DNA of 64,000 nt from Labia minor (Eukaryota; Arthropoda; Insecta; Dermaptera; Spongiphoridae): contig OY720348.1 in assembly GCA_963082975.1 (NCBI GenBank), forward strand, positions 15,682,078 to 15,746,077, given 5' to 3'. The notes under the pieces are model-generated. The model was given only the letters and a program-made list of their open reading frames with translations. It had not been told where the DNA came from and searched no databases. The position numbers and the translations under genes were made by a program. Shown here piece by piece: positions 59,701 to 64,000 of the stretch (positions within the stretch are counted from its first letter, which is position 1; each line of letters begins with the position of its first letter).

Positions 59701-61341
59701 TAAGTAATCGTTTATATTTATATGATGAGTATTTTTAATTATAATTATTTTTAATTTACTTTTTTGATATTTATTTAAAAAAATAATATATAATTAAATA
59801 AAATACTTAAATTTTATGCCCAATAAAGTTTTTTTTTTAATGTTTATATATATATGTGTTGCATATACTGTTCAACAGATCCTCACACTCTTTATCTTGA
59901 TTTTATTTTTCGGAGGCTTTACATTTTTCTTTCAAGTAGTATCCAAATTTTGATCATGTAGACTTGGTGGCCCTTTTCCAATAGACTCCAGCTAGAGAGA
60001 AATTCCCTTGCCAAACTTGAAACCGGAGCCACGAAGTTGGGAGTCAAGTGTGTTGCCCCCAGACTACGTGGCGTCCTGGATTGTCACAAATACTTTTGAA
60101 AAATATTATTTATTACATTTAGGTAAATTATAATTCTATACATGGGACTAAATAAAATTTAAAAAAATCATTAATTTGATGAGGTCAGAAAACATATTTA
60201 AATCATTAATGATGTATTAGAAAAAAACGATATACCAAGGGTTTACATTAAGATTCATAAAATTCTATAATCACTATAAAAATGTTATACATGTAAATAG
60301 ATGTGTGGTATATCTGAGTAAAAGTAAAACGAGATGATAGTAAAAAAATTAAAAATCAAACATTAAAAGCATTTACAATCTGTTAAAGTATTAATTTTTT
60401 TATAGTTCCTCCGGACGATTCATTAATGTGTCCACCTGAATTCATTCGCAAACTTAAGGATTTAACAATAAATGATGGAGAGCCATTGCAATTACAATGT
60501 AATGTAACAGGCGATCCAGAACCTCAAATAATATGGACTAAAAACGGCCAAGTAAATTAATTTATTATAATAAAACAGTAAATATTACTTTTCATTTTTT
60601 AACACACTATTTATATTTTAGCCTTTAAGTTCATCTGACATCTTAGATCTTAAATATAAAACTGGAATTGCAACTTTGCATATTAATGAAGTATTCCCTG
60701 AAGATGAAGGGGAATATTGTTGTGAGGCAAAAAATTCAAAAGGCTCAACGAAAACCAAATGTAAATTGACCGTAAAACGTAAGTTGCAAATAATTTTCTT
60801 TCAATTTGATAATTATTCAACTGAATATAGAAATAATAATATATTGACTTTCTATTGGAAAAGCGATGGATGTTAGTGGATCAGCAAAATCAAAAGGAAA
60901 AGATAAACCACCACGAATTGTGAGTCATTTGAATTCAGCATACGTCAAAGATGGCGACCCAGTATCTCTTCAATGTCGCATTATTGGTAAATTAAAATTA
61001 TTTCATTATTATTGTGTGCACTAGGATATTATACTATAGAATTAAATAATAATTTAGAAGATTAATTCTTAATTACATTAATTTTATATATTATTATTAT
61101 TATAAATAATTTAATAATAATTTTTTTTTATTTTCTGTTTTAGGTGCTAAGAAATTTGATGTTATCTGGTTACATAATAATAAAGAAATTAAACCTAGTA
61201 AAGATTTTGAATATACAAATGAAGCTAACATTTATAAACTCAATATTGCTGAAATCTTCCCGGAAGATTCTGGCACCTATACTTGTGAAGCGTTTAACGA
61301 CGCCGGTGAATCCTTTAGTAGTTGCACGCTGGTTGTACTCG
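24958..61341 (+). CDS. bt: Twitchin/projectin gene, internal and C-terminal part (about 49 exons)
   Basis: This is the giant sarcomere protein twitchin (projectin in flies), which lies along thick filaments and in insect flight muscle connecting filaments and carries a regulated kinase near its C terminus. Seen here: repeated Fn3 domains with [11 protein letters not shown]-like motifs and YEFRV cores, Ig domains with DSGxYT motifs in the order Fn3-Fn3-Ig, a run of Fn3-Fn3-Fn3-Ig-Ig-Fn3-Fn3-Ig-Ig-Fn3, then a kinase with HLDIKPEN and DFG, then four Ig domains. Exon borders are GT/AG and their phases join in frame except at the lesions listed separately. The first exon enters in phase 1, so 5' exons lie upstream, beyond at least 25 kb of repeats or outside the window. 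No sure stop codon was found. Several lesions between 26 and 47.5 kb raise the options of assembly error, a defective allele or a decaying paralogue. Confidence 0.95.
25723..25889 (+). CDS. bt: Twitchin exon: Fn3 domain, second half
   Basis: The exon completes the Fn3 begun at 24958. It contains [27 protein letters not shown] and the linker VAKPRY, and ends in phase 1 before GTAAGT. Confidence 0.93.
25980..26424 (+). CDS. bt: Twitchin exon: Ig domain plus Fn3 first half, frame broken
   Basis: The exon starts [18 protein letters not shown], a complete Ig domain of the super-repeat ending in [18 protein letters not shown]. It then enters an Fn3 at [11 protein letters not shown]. After KWKRPKDD the frame runs into TGA at 26351-26353. 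The expected continuation ([19 protein letters not shown]) resumes in another frame directly after. Compared with sister repeats, about 14 bases coding for the GG-x-P-I turn are missing. Confidence 0.88.
26555..26677 (+). CDS. bt: Twitchin exon: Fn3 second half
   Basis: Reads [20 protein letters not shown] and [19 protein letters not shown], the back half of an Fn3 'a' domain, with phase 1 borders on both sides. Confidence 0.92.
26757..28225 (+). CDS. bt: Twitchin long exon: Fn3-Ig-Fn3-Fn3-Ig, one frameshift
   Basis: This is the longest exon of the window, spanning five domains. An Fn3 starts [20 protein letters not shown]. An Ig starts [18 protein letters not shown]. Two Fn3 domains follow ([10 protein letters not shown] and [17 protein letters not shown]), then an Ig ([17 protein letters not shown] to [18 protein letters not shown]). 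In the first Fn3 the YEFRVRAV core is broken at about 26974: the DNA reads GAATTCGTG where GAATTCCGTG restores the frame. One residue is also short just before it (LIEGPYEF for LIEGxxYEF). Everything downstream of that point is open. Confidence 0.93.
28308..28743 (+). CDS. bt: Twitchin exon: Fn3 plus next Fn3 first half
   Basis: Reads [20 protein letters not shown] and [19 protein letters not shown], a full Fn3. It then starts a second Fn3 ([20 protein letters not shown] to [16 protein letters not shown]). It ends in phase 2 before GTAAGA. Confidence 0.94.
28977..29140 (+). CDS. bt: Twitchin exon: Fn3 second half
   Basis: Joins in phase with the previous exon to give [14 protein letters not shown] and [20 protein letters not shown], ending at the Fn3-Ig linker VAKARY. 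Confidence 0.93.
29222..29503 (+). CDS. bt: Twitchin exon: Ig domain
   Basis: A single-exon Ig domain: [19 protein letters not shown], then [10 protein letters not shown], then [16 protein letters not shown]. It is open throughout, with phase 1 borders. Confidence 0.93.
29572..29871 (+). CDS. bt: Twitchin exon: complete Fn3 domain
   Basis: Reads [19 protein letters not shown] to [17 protein letters not shown] and AKNQYG. It ends in phase 1 before a weak donor (GTATTT). The next Fn3 'b' domain lacks its first half in the DNA that follows. Confidence 0.92.
29872..30584 (+). other. Intron region where an expected Fn3 half-exon is absent
   Basis: AT-rich sequence with no coding stretch. Domain order requires the first half of an Fn3 here (a PGxPGTP...[13 protein letters not shown] block of about 55-60 residues). 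The left exon ends in phase 1 and the right exon starts in phase 0, so a direct join would shift the frame. Confidence 0.6.
30585..30705 (+). CDS. bt: Twitchin exon: Fn3 second half (orphan)
   Basis: Reads [20 protein letters not shown] and [20 protein letters not shown]. Its partner first half is not present upstream. It ends in phase 1 and joins correctly to the following Ig exon. Confidence 0.9.
30998..31276 (+). CDS. bt: Twitchin exon: Ig domain
   Basis: Reads [28 protein letters not shown] and [18 protein letters not shown] complete Ig with phase 1 borders. Confidence 0.93.
31613..31718 (+). CDS. bt: Twitchin exon: Fn3 first half with broken donor
   Basis: Reads [19 protein letters not shown] and [14 protein letters not shown]. 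The partner exon at 33613 resumes with GYVIEKRD in phase 2. That places the exon end after ATCAC, but the intron there begins TTAAGT rather than GTAAGT, a change at the invariant +1 base. The sequence stops in frame at TAA if read through. Confidence 0.85.
31814..32955 (+). mobile_element. ACTTTCCCGC-end element, copy 2, in twitchin intron
   Basis: A near-identical copy of 7826-9002. It begins ACTTTCCCGCATA and ends with the complement TATGCGGGAAAGT. It contains CTACTTCCGGTT blocks, a CA microsatellite and no intact protein. Similarity to the first copy extends about 26 bases further left (from about 31788), so the true left end may be wider. It sits in the intron with the broken donor. Confidence 0.75.
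32956..33612 (+). other. Rest of the intron, no feature seen
   Basis: AT-rich DNA between the element and the next exon. I see no coding block or repeat boundary in it. It ends with the pyrimidine-rich acceptor TTTTCTTTGAAG. Confidence 0.5.
33613..33818 (+). CDS. bt: Twitchin exon: Fn3 second half
   Basis: Reads [20 protein letters not shown], then [17 protein letters not shown] and VVAKNQFG. It ends in phase 1 before GTAACC. Confidence 0.92.
34092..34264 (+). CDS. bt: Twitchin exon: Fn3 first half
   Basis: Reads [39 protein letters not shown] and VNKEPTR. It ends in phase 0 before GTATGT. Confidence 0.92.
34362..34491 (+). CDS. bt: Twitchin exon: Fn3 second half
   Basis: Reads [19 protein letters not shown] and [16 protein letters not shown], closing the Fn3. 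The donor GTTTAT is weak, but the phase (1) fits the next exon. Confidence 0.9.
34573..34730 (+). CDS. bt: Twitchin exon: Ig first half
   Basis: Reads [20 protein letters not shown] and [14 protein letters not shown], the front of an Ig domain split by a phase 0 intron. Confidence 0.92.
34881..35118 (+). CDS. bt: Twitchin exon: Ig second half plus Fn3 first half
   Basis: Reads [20 protein letters not shown], then [19 protein letters not shown] and [12 protein letters not shown]. It ends in phase 1 at a good donor, GTAAGT. Confidence 0.93.
35209..35505 (+). CDS. bt: Twitchin exon: Fn3 second half plus next Fn3 first half
   Basis: Reads [38 protein letters not shown], then [19 protein letters not shown] to NTGGRPITG. 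The long intron after it hosts an LTR-like element. Confidence 0.93.
36101..36398 (-). repeat. LTR copy (3' LTR on the minus strand)
   Basis: About 298 bp, essentially identical to 38449-38746. It contains the AGCCGGTCCTTATATAAGCG block whose complement gives a TATA box. Confidence 0.75.
37714..38466 (-). CDS. Open frame of about 250 codons in the LTR-like element, repeated proline-rich blocks
   Basis: I do not recognise a family. The predicted protein is rich in Asn, Ser, Lys and Pro. It contains two copies of an approximately 90-residue unit sharing [31 protein letters not shown] and NKLxKPTIxPQN. The C-terminal part is hydrophobic-aromatic. The nominal first codon is TTG, so the true start is unclear. 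It may be the only protein of the host element, in a gag-like position, or a captured or chance frame. No catalytic motif is visible. Confidence 0.4.
   Translation of the reverse strand: MNILLHKKIENSTPKLILKNTNLSLSSKIIIKDPPTSLPPPEISYANTSNKLNKPTINPQNLDNSRNDPITKPLPTNSVNTSDSLNNINRKVQAIENSAPKLILKNTNLSVSSKIIIKDPPTSLPPPEISFANTINKLSKPTIKPQNCDNSPYKRSESISKTLPTTTVNTLRSVTNIRKATNSPCYLPCPNDPTSLKNGSPSLLAIVQVKSWYFRFRFIFIIIRGWYFRRKIKVSFATIDIMVILNLNHL
38449..38746 (-). repeat. LTR copy (5' LTR on the minus strand)
   Basis: The second copy of the terminal direct repeat. The minus-strand open frame starts within or just inside its inner edge. An AT microsatellite follows on the outer side. Confidence 0.75.
38831..39025 (+). 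CDS. bt: Twitchin exon: Fn3 second half
   Basis: Reads [38 protein letters not shown] and VAQQQR. It joins in phase to 35505 across the LTR-bearing intron. Confidence 0.93.
39108..39295 (+). CDS. bt: Twitchin exon: third consecutive Fn3, first half
   Basis: Reads [38 protein letters not shown] and [15 protein letters not shown]. It ends in phase 0 before GTAATC. Confidence 0.92.
39392..39667 (+). CDS. bt: Twitchin exon: Fn3 second half plus Ig first half
   Basis: Reads [20 protein letters not shown], then [19 protein letters not shown] and [16 protein letters not shown]. It ends in phase 0 at GTACTT. Confidence 0.93.
40018..40770 (+). CDS. bt: Twitchin exon (Ig second half plus Fn3 first half) split by a hAT MITE
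   Basis: The left part, 40018-40050, reads [11 protein letters not shown]. The right part, from 40525, reads [19 protein letters not shown], then [20 protein letters not shown] and [14 protein letters not shown] 466-bp hAT-derived insert plus one 8-bp target duplication separates them. Read straight through, the frame stops inside the insert (TGA soon after its left end). If the GT at 40045 and the AG at 40523-40524 were used, 480 bases would be removed and the frame restored with loss of Val-Lys. Confidence 0.9.
40051..40516. mobile_element. hAT-derived MITE inserted in a twitchin coding exon
   Basis: The ends are CAGAGGTTCTTAAAC and its complement GTTTAAGAACCTCTG, a perfect 15-bp inverted repeat. 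They are flanked by perfect 8-bp duplications TTGTAAAG at 40043-40050 and 40517-40524. Left and right ends match the autonomous element at 17158-20462 over about 200 and 50 bp, including the CGCGGACCCC/GGGGTCCGCG subterminal hairpin. The middle resembles a minus-strand transposase fragment that I could not align to the intact copy. It is probably mobilised by that transposase or a close relative. Confidence 0.93.
40771..41392 (+). other. Twitchin intron, no other feature seen
   Basis: AT-rich intron between a GT donor and a TTTTAG acceptor. I see no element boundary or coding block. Confidence 0.6.
41393..41727 (+). CDS. bt: Twitchin exon: Fn3 second half plus next Fn3 first half
   Basis: Reads [37 protein letters not shown], then [20 protein letters not shown] and [19 protein letters not shown]. 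It ends in phase 2 (TATAA|GTAAGT). Confidence 0.93.
42247..42312 (+). repeat. tRNA-derived SINE-like segment, copy A
   Basis: TAGTCCAGCGGTTGGACT resembles a pol III A box region and GGTTCGAAACTCGCCG a B box, at tRNA-like spacing. The cloverleaf is not convincing as a functional tRNA. A second copy lies 1597 bp downstream. Confidence 0.55.
42849..42998. repeat. Foldback (long imperfect palindrome), copy A
   Basis: Arms of about 60 bp run from AACTGTTTTATAAATTATCT to its near-complement ending ATTATAAAACAGTT, with a loop of about 30 bases. The pairing is near perfect. The same foldback recurs in unit B. Confidence 0.75.
43844..43909 (+). repeat. tRNA-derived SINE-like segment, copy B
   Basis: Same sequence and orientation as the segment at 42247, in the second unit of the tandem duplication. 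Confidence 0.55.
44456..44605. repeat. Foldback (long imperfect palindrome), copy B
   Basis: The copy of the 42849 foldback in the second tandem unit, with the same arms and loop. Confidence 0.75.
45200..45250 (+). CDS. bt: Twitchin exon remnant: Fn3 second half, truncated
   Basis: Reads [17 protein letters not shown] and then loses homology at a T-run (TTTCTTTTTTTAAT). The usual NxAGxSEPS...AKxPF end of the Fn3 and a donor are missing before the next Ig exon at 45308. The left border fits phase 2 from 41727. Confidence 0.85.
45308..45589 (+). CDS. bt: Twitchin exon: Ig domain
   Basis: Reads [38 protein letters not shown] and [16 protein letters not shown]. An intact Ig that ends in phase 1 before GTTAGT. 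Confidence 0.92.
45681..45823 (+). CDS. bt: Twitchin exon: Fn3 first half with in-frame TAG
   Basis: Reads [20 protein letters not shown] and [11 protein letters not shown], then TAG at 45791-45793 where sister repeats have a Tyr codon, then [10 protein letters not shown]. Both borders are in phase. Confidence 0.9.
45906..46952 (+). CDS. bt: Twitchin exon: Fn3-Fn3-Fn3-Ig with one frameshift
   Basis: The exon completes an Fn3 ([20 protein letters not shown]). It adds one Fn3 ([20 protein letters not shown]) and another starting [20 protein letters not shown]. It ends with an Ig ([20 protein letters not shown] to [15 protein letters not shown]). At about 46451 the DNA reads GATGAGGTAGT where GATGGAGGTAGT would keep the frame ([18 protein letters not shown]). 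The rest is open. Confidence 0.92.
47042..47310 (+). CDS. bt: Twitchin exon: Ig domain
   Basis: Reads [38 protein letters not shown] and [17 protein letters not shown]. An intact Ig directly following another Ig, as expected in the C-terminal part of twitchin. Confidence 0.93.
47399..47678 (+). CDS. bt: Twitchin exon: Fn3 with a small frame-breaking deletion
   Basis: Reads [20 protein letters not shown] and [11 protein letters not shown]. Then the frame changes at about 47516 and continues [20 protein letters not shown] and [14 protein letters not shown] in the other frame. About eight residues between the VIE and W positions are missing. Read straight, it stops at a TAA near 47546. Confidence 0.88.
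48163..49509. mobile_element. TA-flanked terminal-inverted-repeat element in a twitchin intron
   Basis: The left end GGGTGACCCAGCCAGTAG and the right end complement GGTTGACCCAGCCAGTAG form an inverted repeat of about 24 bp. It is flanked by TA at 48161-48162 and 49510-49511, the mark of the Tc1/mariner/pogo group. Variants of the CCAGTAGTTGAAC motif recur inside both ends. No intact transposase is visible. A minus-strand open stretch near 48691-49065 has no clear family. Confidence 0.75.
49979..50281 (+). CDS. bt: Twitchin exon: complete Fn3 domain
   Basis: Reads [40 protein letters not shown] and [19 protein letters not shown]. The residue after RIQ is Val where Gly is usual. Phase 1 borders. 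Confidence 0.93.
50409..50520 (+). CDS. bt: Twitchin exon: Ig first half
   Basis: Reads [20 protein letters not shown], then [15 protein letters not shown]. It ends in phase 2 inside the conserved Trp codon. Confidence 0.92.
50594..50766 (+). CDS. bt: Twitchin exon: Ig second half
   Basis: Reads [20 protein letters not shown] and [19 protein letters not shown]. It ends in phase 1. Confidence 0.93.
50869..51156 (+). CDS. bt: Twitchin exon: Ig domain
   Basis: Reads [39 protein letters not shown] and [18 protein letters not shown]. The last Ig before the kinase-proximal Fn3. Confidence 0.94.
51274..51600 (+). CDS. bt: Twitchin exon: last Fn3 before the kinase
   Basis: Reads [39 protein letters not shown] and [19 protein letters not shown]. 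It is followed by the Lys-rich tail [10 protein letters not shown] that leads into the kinase linker. Confidence 0.94.
51693..51758 (+). CDS. bt: Twitchin exon: kinase linker
   Basis: A small exon reading [20 protein letters not shown], with phase 1 on both sides. It joins Fn3 to the kinase. Confidence 0.88.
51759..52485 (+). other. Intron before the kinase, no feature seen
   Basis: AT-rich intron ending in a CACAG acceptor. I see no coding block or element ends. Confidence 0.6.
52486..52783 (+). CDS. bt: Twitchin exon: kinase N-lobe
   Basis: Reads [20 protein letters not shown] with the glycine loop GTGAFG. It continues with [19 protein letters not shown], holding the ATP-binding Lys and the helix C Glu, and [14 protein letters not shown]. 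Known role: autoinhibited, MLCK-like giant kinase of the thick filament. Phase 2 end. Confidence 0.95.
52784..53831 (+). other. Intron in the kinase domain, GC content rising toward its 3' end
   Basis: The first 650 bases are AT-rich. From about 53460, and strongly from 53710, the sequence becomes much more GC-rich than neighbouring introns. This continues into the next exon. No element ends are recognised. Confidence 0.6.
53832..53965 (+). CDS. bt: Twitchin exon: kinase hinge and helix E region, GC-rich codons
   Basis: Reads [40 protein letters not shown] and NIIHL, ending inside the catalytic HLD motif in phase 1. The third codon positions are mostly G or C (GGC, CTC, TTC, GAG, ATC), unlike the neighbouring exons, which favour A or T. 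Confidence 0.94.
54054..54261 (+). CDS. bt: Twitchin exon: kinase catalytic and activation loops
   Basis: Completes [10 protein letters not shown] with the catalytic Asp, then [12 protein letters not shown] with the metal-binding DFG and [11 protein letters not shown] at the P+1 loop, and [12 protein letters not shown]. All catalytic residues appear present. Confidence 0.95.
54262..54749 (+). other. Twitchin intron, no feature seen
   Basis: AT-rich intron with GTAAGT donor and TTTTTTCAG acceptor. Nothing else visible. Confidence 0.6.
54750..54902 (+). CDS. bt: Twitchin exon: kinase C-lobe
   Basis: Reads [20 protein letters not shown] and [17 protein letters not shown], helices F to H of the kinase. 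Phase 2 borders. Confidence 0.94.
55055..55281 (+). CDS. bt: Twitchin exon: kinase end and regulatory tail
   Basis: Reads [40 protein letters not shown] and the tail [16 protein letters not shown]. The Arg/Lys-rich stretch corresponds to the autoinhibitory segment that packs onto the kinase in family members. Confidence 0.94.
55552..55842 (+). CDS. bt: Twitchin exon: first post-kinase Ig
   Basis: Reads [38 protein letters not shown] and [17 protein letters not shown]. Intact. Confidence 0.94.
55946..56317 (+). CDS. bt: Twitchin exon: linker plus second post-kinase Ig
   Basis: A linker ([20 protein letters not shown]) precedes an Ig reading [35 protein letters not shown] and [18 protein letters not shown]. 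Intact, phase 1 borders. Confidence 0.94.
56544..56600 (+). CDS. bt: Twitchin small linker exon
   Basis: Reads [19 protein letters not shown]. Borders are AG and GTAACT, phase 1 on both sides, so it could be skipped in frame (57 bases). It may be alternatively spliced. Confidence 0.82.
56601..59314 (+). other. Long twitchin intron, no element recognised
   Basis: About 2.7 kb of AT-rich DNA. I found no coding block, terminal repeat or tRNA-like segment. It separates two low-complexity linker exons, a common place for tissue-specific splicing signals, but none can be read with confidence. Confidence 0.5.
59315..59454 (+). CDS. bt: Twitchin exon: Pro/Ala/Ser-rich linker
   Basis: Reads [20 protein letters not shown] and [20 protein letters not shown], a flexible linker between post-kinase Ig 2 and Ig 3. 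It ends in phase 0 at GTAAGA. Confidence 0.9.
59582..59699 (+). CDS. bt: Twitchin exon: charged linker
   Basis: Reads [20 protein letters not shown], then [16 protein letters not shown]. Basic and Ser-rich, it ends in phase 1. Confidence 0.9.
59700..60405 (+). other. Twitchin intron with a GC-richer island
   Basis: Mostly AT-rich, but about 59935-60100 is clearly GC-richer (for example GACTACGTGGCGTCCTGG). On the minus strand this begins TGTGACAATCCAGGACGCC. It could be a fragment of an LTR or other element, but no second copy is in the window. Confidence 0.45.
60406..60551 (+). CDS. bt: Twitchin exon: third post-kinase Ig, first half
   Basis: Reads [20 protein letters not shown] and [18 protein letters not shown]. 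It ends in phase 0 at GTAAAT. Confidence 0.93.
60622..60778 (+). CDS. bt: Twitchin exon: third post-kinase Ig, second half
   Basis: Reads [20 protein letters not shown] and [18 protein letters not shown]. It ends in phase 1 at GTAAGT. Confidence 0.93.
60864..60986 (+). CDS. bt: Twitchin exon: fourth post-kinase Ig, first half
   Basis: Reads [20 protein letters not shown], then [16 protein letters not shown]. The acceptor is GGAAAAG with a weak pyrimidine tract, but phase and homology support it. Confidence 0.88.
61144..61341 (+). CDS. bt: Twitchin exon: fourth post-kinase Ig, second half
   Basis: Reads [20 protein letters not shown] and [20 protein letters not shown], ending CTLVVLG in phase 1 before GTGAGC. 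This is the last recognisable exon. Family members usually have one more Ig, so the gene either continues past 64000 or ends oddly. Confidence 0.93.
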
Positions 61342-62440
61342 GTGAGCTTATTATCAAAAATATCTTTCAATTAATAAATATAACTACTAAGGTTTAAAAC
61401 TCTCAAGAGAGTATCGTGTCTGACCTAAATAAGCAACAAATTTTTTTAAACGATTTAATTAATAAATTTAATTTATAACAATATACAATTTGTTTTAGCT
61501 TAACCTAGATGTCATTGCTTTTAATAAATTTAATTTAATTTGAATTAAGTTCCACTTTTTCTCAAATATTATATAATAGTTTTATTACAATTAAATATTA
61601 ATTAAATATTCAGTCATAGAAGACTTTCATTGAACTTATTTATTCGACGTAATCAACTCATTTGAGGAACATCCACTCTCATTGTCGATTCCTGTACAGT
61701 ATCATTACTTTCGGACTGTTTTTGATGAACGCCCAGTGGAAGACGCCTATCTACAAAGATTTCATCCATAATCTAGAAAAAATGTCATACATTGTAATAA
61801 TTAGAAAAAATTTAGTTTAATAAAAAAGTTAATTATTAGTAATTATATAGTAAATTTAATTATATATAAAAATTGAACCGGTTATATACTTGCGTGCAGC
61901 TAACTCGACCAGATTTGTTGTTATAAGCTTTTATTGAATTATATGTTTTTTTGAAGATCATAATTTAGAAGAGAATACAGAATATATCCTTTTATTAATT
62001 TCTATTTGCTATCTCAAATCAATTCTAGATTTTTCTAAGGGCGGTATAACGGCTTCTACCTTTTTTTAAGCCACGCCCTCTCCTTTACCTTTGAGATTGG
62101 TTCATCCCTTTTCATGAATTGGTTCCAGTTTTGTTAGTGGCCAGGCATGGGTGGCCAACTGTTTTGGATTTGTTTTGAAAAAAAAAACAATATATTCATG
62201 GTCAGGTTTAAATATTAAAATTATAAAATAATTATAGAAATTGAAAATTATATAAGTAACATCTTTATTTATATTATGAAATATTAATTACAACTATTAG
62301 TAAAAGTTACAGTACAAATAAATTAATAGAAAACATTTTGTTCATTTTAATAATTCTTTGAAGGATATTTATTTTACTATTTGATTATATTAGATATAAA
62401 TTAAATCCTCGATAAATATTTTGTATTTTGGATAAATATA
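61342..62440. other. Downstream of the last twitchin exon
   Basis: AT-rich. An acceptor-like TGTTTTAG at about 61491-61498 followed by CTTAA would add Ala and a stop in phase, but this is weak. A GC-richer piece near 62040-62165 looks like a transposon fragment. Confidence 0.4.
61653..61961 (-). CDS. Possible small two-exon gene or terminal exons, minus strand
   Basis: Exon 1 (61961-61890) starts ATG and reads MIFKKTYNSIKAYNNKSG. Exon 2 (61772-61653) reads IMDEIFVDRRLPLGVHQKQS and ends TGA after VDVPQMS. The intron is 117 bp, GT to TAG with a good pyrimidine tract, and both borders are phase 0. That gives 63 codons, with a TAA two codons upstream of the ATG. I do not recognise the product. 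It could be a small gene, the 3' end of a longer gene with other upstream exons, or chance. Confidence 0.3.
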
Positions 62441-62548
62441 GACGCGGTGGGCGGCCAATGTAGGAAGGGACGTGGGAGAAAATATAAATTGGATGGCTGT
62501 ATCACAGATTAAGGGCTTGCTGCTGCCAAGAACTTTCGAGGCTTTATT
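62441..62548 (+). pseudogene. Small LINE 3' fragment
   Basis: GGTGGGCGGCCAATGTAGGA, then TGGATGGCTGTATCACAG and CTGCTGCCAAGAACTTTC, resembles the DNVRxDV...WMAVSQDR...AAKNF tail of the LINE family at 22918-23297. It is short and frameshifted. Confidence 0.55.
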
Positions 62549-64000
62549 TATTTGTTATATTTATTTTAATAAGTACTGGTTTTTTTCACCCCCCCCCCAT
62601 TTCAACTTCTATTTATATTATGTATTTTTTAATTATGTTTTGTTTATCTAAATTAAATTCATTCAAATTTTTTTAAAAAAATCTATTGTATATCTATTAG
62701 GTACTATTCTAAGTATATATATATATAGGTATCTAATACTTTTAAAAAACGAAGAATCAATTCTAAACAAATTATATTAATTTATTTACTTTTTTAAAAA
62801 AAAGTTAAATGGTCATCCTAAATTATAATTTTATATAGAGATTTTTATTAATTTAATCTCTTATATTATAAATTTTATTTATTTATTTTAAATTATTTGA
62901 ATTTTCCATTTGCTCCACTAGCGACTCTAGTGATTTATTTTGTCAATATTGATATACACAAAAAATTAATATATTTTATTTATTTTTATAAAATTATTCT
63001 TATTATTTTTATATACACCATATATTTAATTAATATAAATAAACAATTATTATAAATTGGAATTTTAAATTAATAGTAAAACACTTTAAATGCTAGATGT
63101 TTTTTTATTATTTTGGATATCATGTATCGATGTATCATTATATATTATATATTATCTTTATCTTTATCTATATATATAAAAAAAGGTTTTTGTCTGCACA
63201 TTGCTCAGAATTTAAAAATTTTTGCATATCTTCGCGTTTCATGACCTCTAGAATCCAAAAGTGACTTTAGAATTTTTCATGTCTGTCTGTCGGTCTGTCT
63301 GTCTGTCCGGAAAATTACTATTTTATTGACTCAGAATTGGCTGAACCGATTTCTATGAAATTACATCACAATATTCTTATATACCCCTAGAGTAAGAGTA
63401 ACATAGGCTATAAATTTTATTAATATTTAATCAATAACCGCAGAAATTAATTTTTTAAAGTTTATATAATTCTCCGTGTTGTTCATTCAAGAGCGTCTAT
63501 CGGCTCACTGTCCCTAGCTGAAGCATTTTAAACAATGAATTATCATAGCGATTCCCAATCAAAGAATTATTATAATATTTCACTTTTTATTTTAAATTCT
63601 AATATTCAAATATCAATTCAATTAGATAATTTATTCTAAAAGTTCCCATTTTAATTAATTTAATAAAATATTTAGATCATATTTATATTAACTTAATTTT
63701 TATTTATTCTTTCTAATATTTGAATATTTCTTCTTTTCTATTTGAAAGTGAAAGGTTAAAAAATCTCGCTAAGAACATTCAATATTTCTATACACAAATT
63801 ATTCAGAGTATTGGCAAAGCGTATCACTCACAATCAGTTTAATTTGAAATTTATATAAATTAACAAAGTGAAAATTTTTATTTGTTTAAATTTTATTACA
63901 ATGAATCAAAAAAAATTAAATATTTAGATCACATGATTAAGCGAAGCAAGAAACTTGAGGGAAATAACTGTTGGACAGAGGTCGGACATGACAGAAACTG
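62549..64000. other. AT-rich intergenic stretch with a dispersed repeat
   Basis: Near 63190-63370 is the fullest copy of the dispersed block (TTCGCGTTTCATGACCTCTA, GTCTGTCTGTCGGTCTGTCT, GGCTGAACCGATTTCTATGA) also seen near 5520 and 9140. No gene is seen to the end of the window. Confidence 0.5.

Noticed and set aside
1-64000. CRISPR arrays, operons or other bacterial features
   Set aside because: The sequence is eukaryotic, with GT/AG introns and arthropod transposons. The direct repeats found are LTRs, tandem duplications or minisatellites, not spacer arrays.

Overview
The window is very AT-rich eukaryotic DNA from an arthropod, most likely an insect. It is full of short introns with GT/AG borders, microsatellites and small transposable elements. 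I cannot fix the species. The repeat types and low GC would fit a parasitoid wasp or a hemipteran, but that is a guess.

Positions 1 to about 24950 hold no host exon that I can support. This part is a mosaic of transposons: a degenerate Mutator-like (MULE) element with a Jockey-type LINE nested in one terminal repeat (608-2689); scattered 3' fragments of other non-LTR retrotransposons; two related families of short elements whose ends read ACTTTCCCGC or ACTATCTCGC; a miniature LTR element (TRIM, 9573-10169); three hAT-type insertions with 8-bp target duplications (11621-11915, 17158-20462, 21935-22586); and long AT-rich stretches with no visible function. The hAT element at 17158-20462 carries an intact 619-residue transposase on the minus strand.

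Positions 24958 to 61341 hold about 49 plus-strand exons of one gene, the insect twitchin/projectin gene (bent, bt, in Drosophila; unc-22 in C. elegans). The exons give the internal Fn3-Fn3-Ig super-repeats, then the C-terminal Ig/Fn3 mix, a twitchin-type Ser/Thr kinase domain (52486-55281), and at least four post-kinase Ig domains. The 5' part of the gene is not in the window. A final Ig and stop codon were not found with confidence. Introns are short except where elements have landed (31719-33612, 35506-38830, 41728-45199, 47679-49978).

The most striking point is that this twitchin copy, as written, is not cleanly translatable between about 26 and 47.5 kb. There are two one-base frameshifts, two small frame-breaking deletions, one in-frame TAG, one splice donor reading TT instead of GT, one missing Fn3 half-exon, one truncated Fn3 exon, and a hAT-derived MITE inside an Ig exon (40051-40516). 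The MITE's 8-bp target duplication, TTGTAAAG, supplies both a GT donor and an AG acceptor. Splicing there would remove the insert and restore frame with loss of two codons, so it is a candidate newborn intron made by a transposon. From 49979 to 61341, including the kinase, all reading frames and splice phases are intact.

Downstream of 61341 I see AT-rich DNA, LINE fragments and a possible two-exon minus-strand open reading frame (61653-61961).
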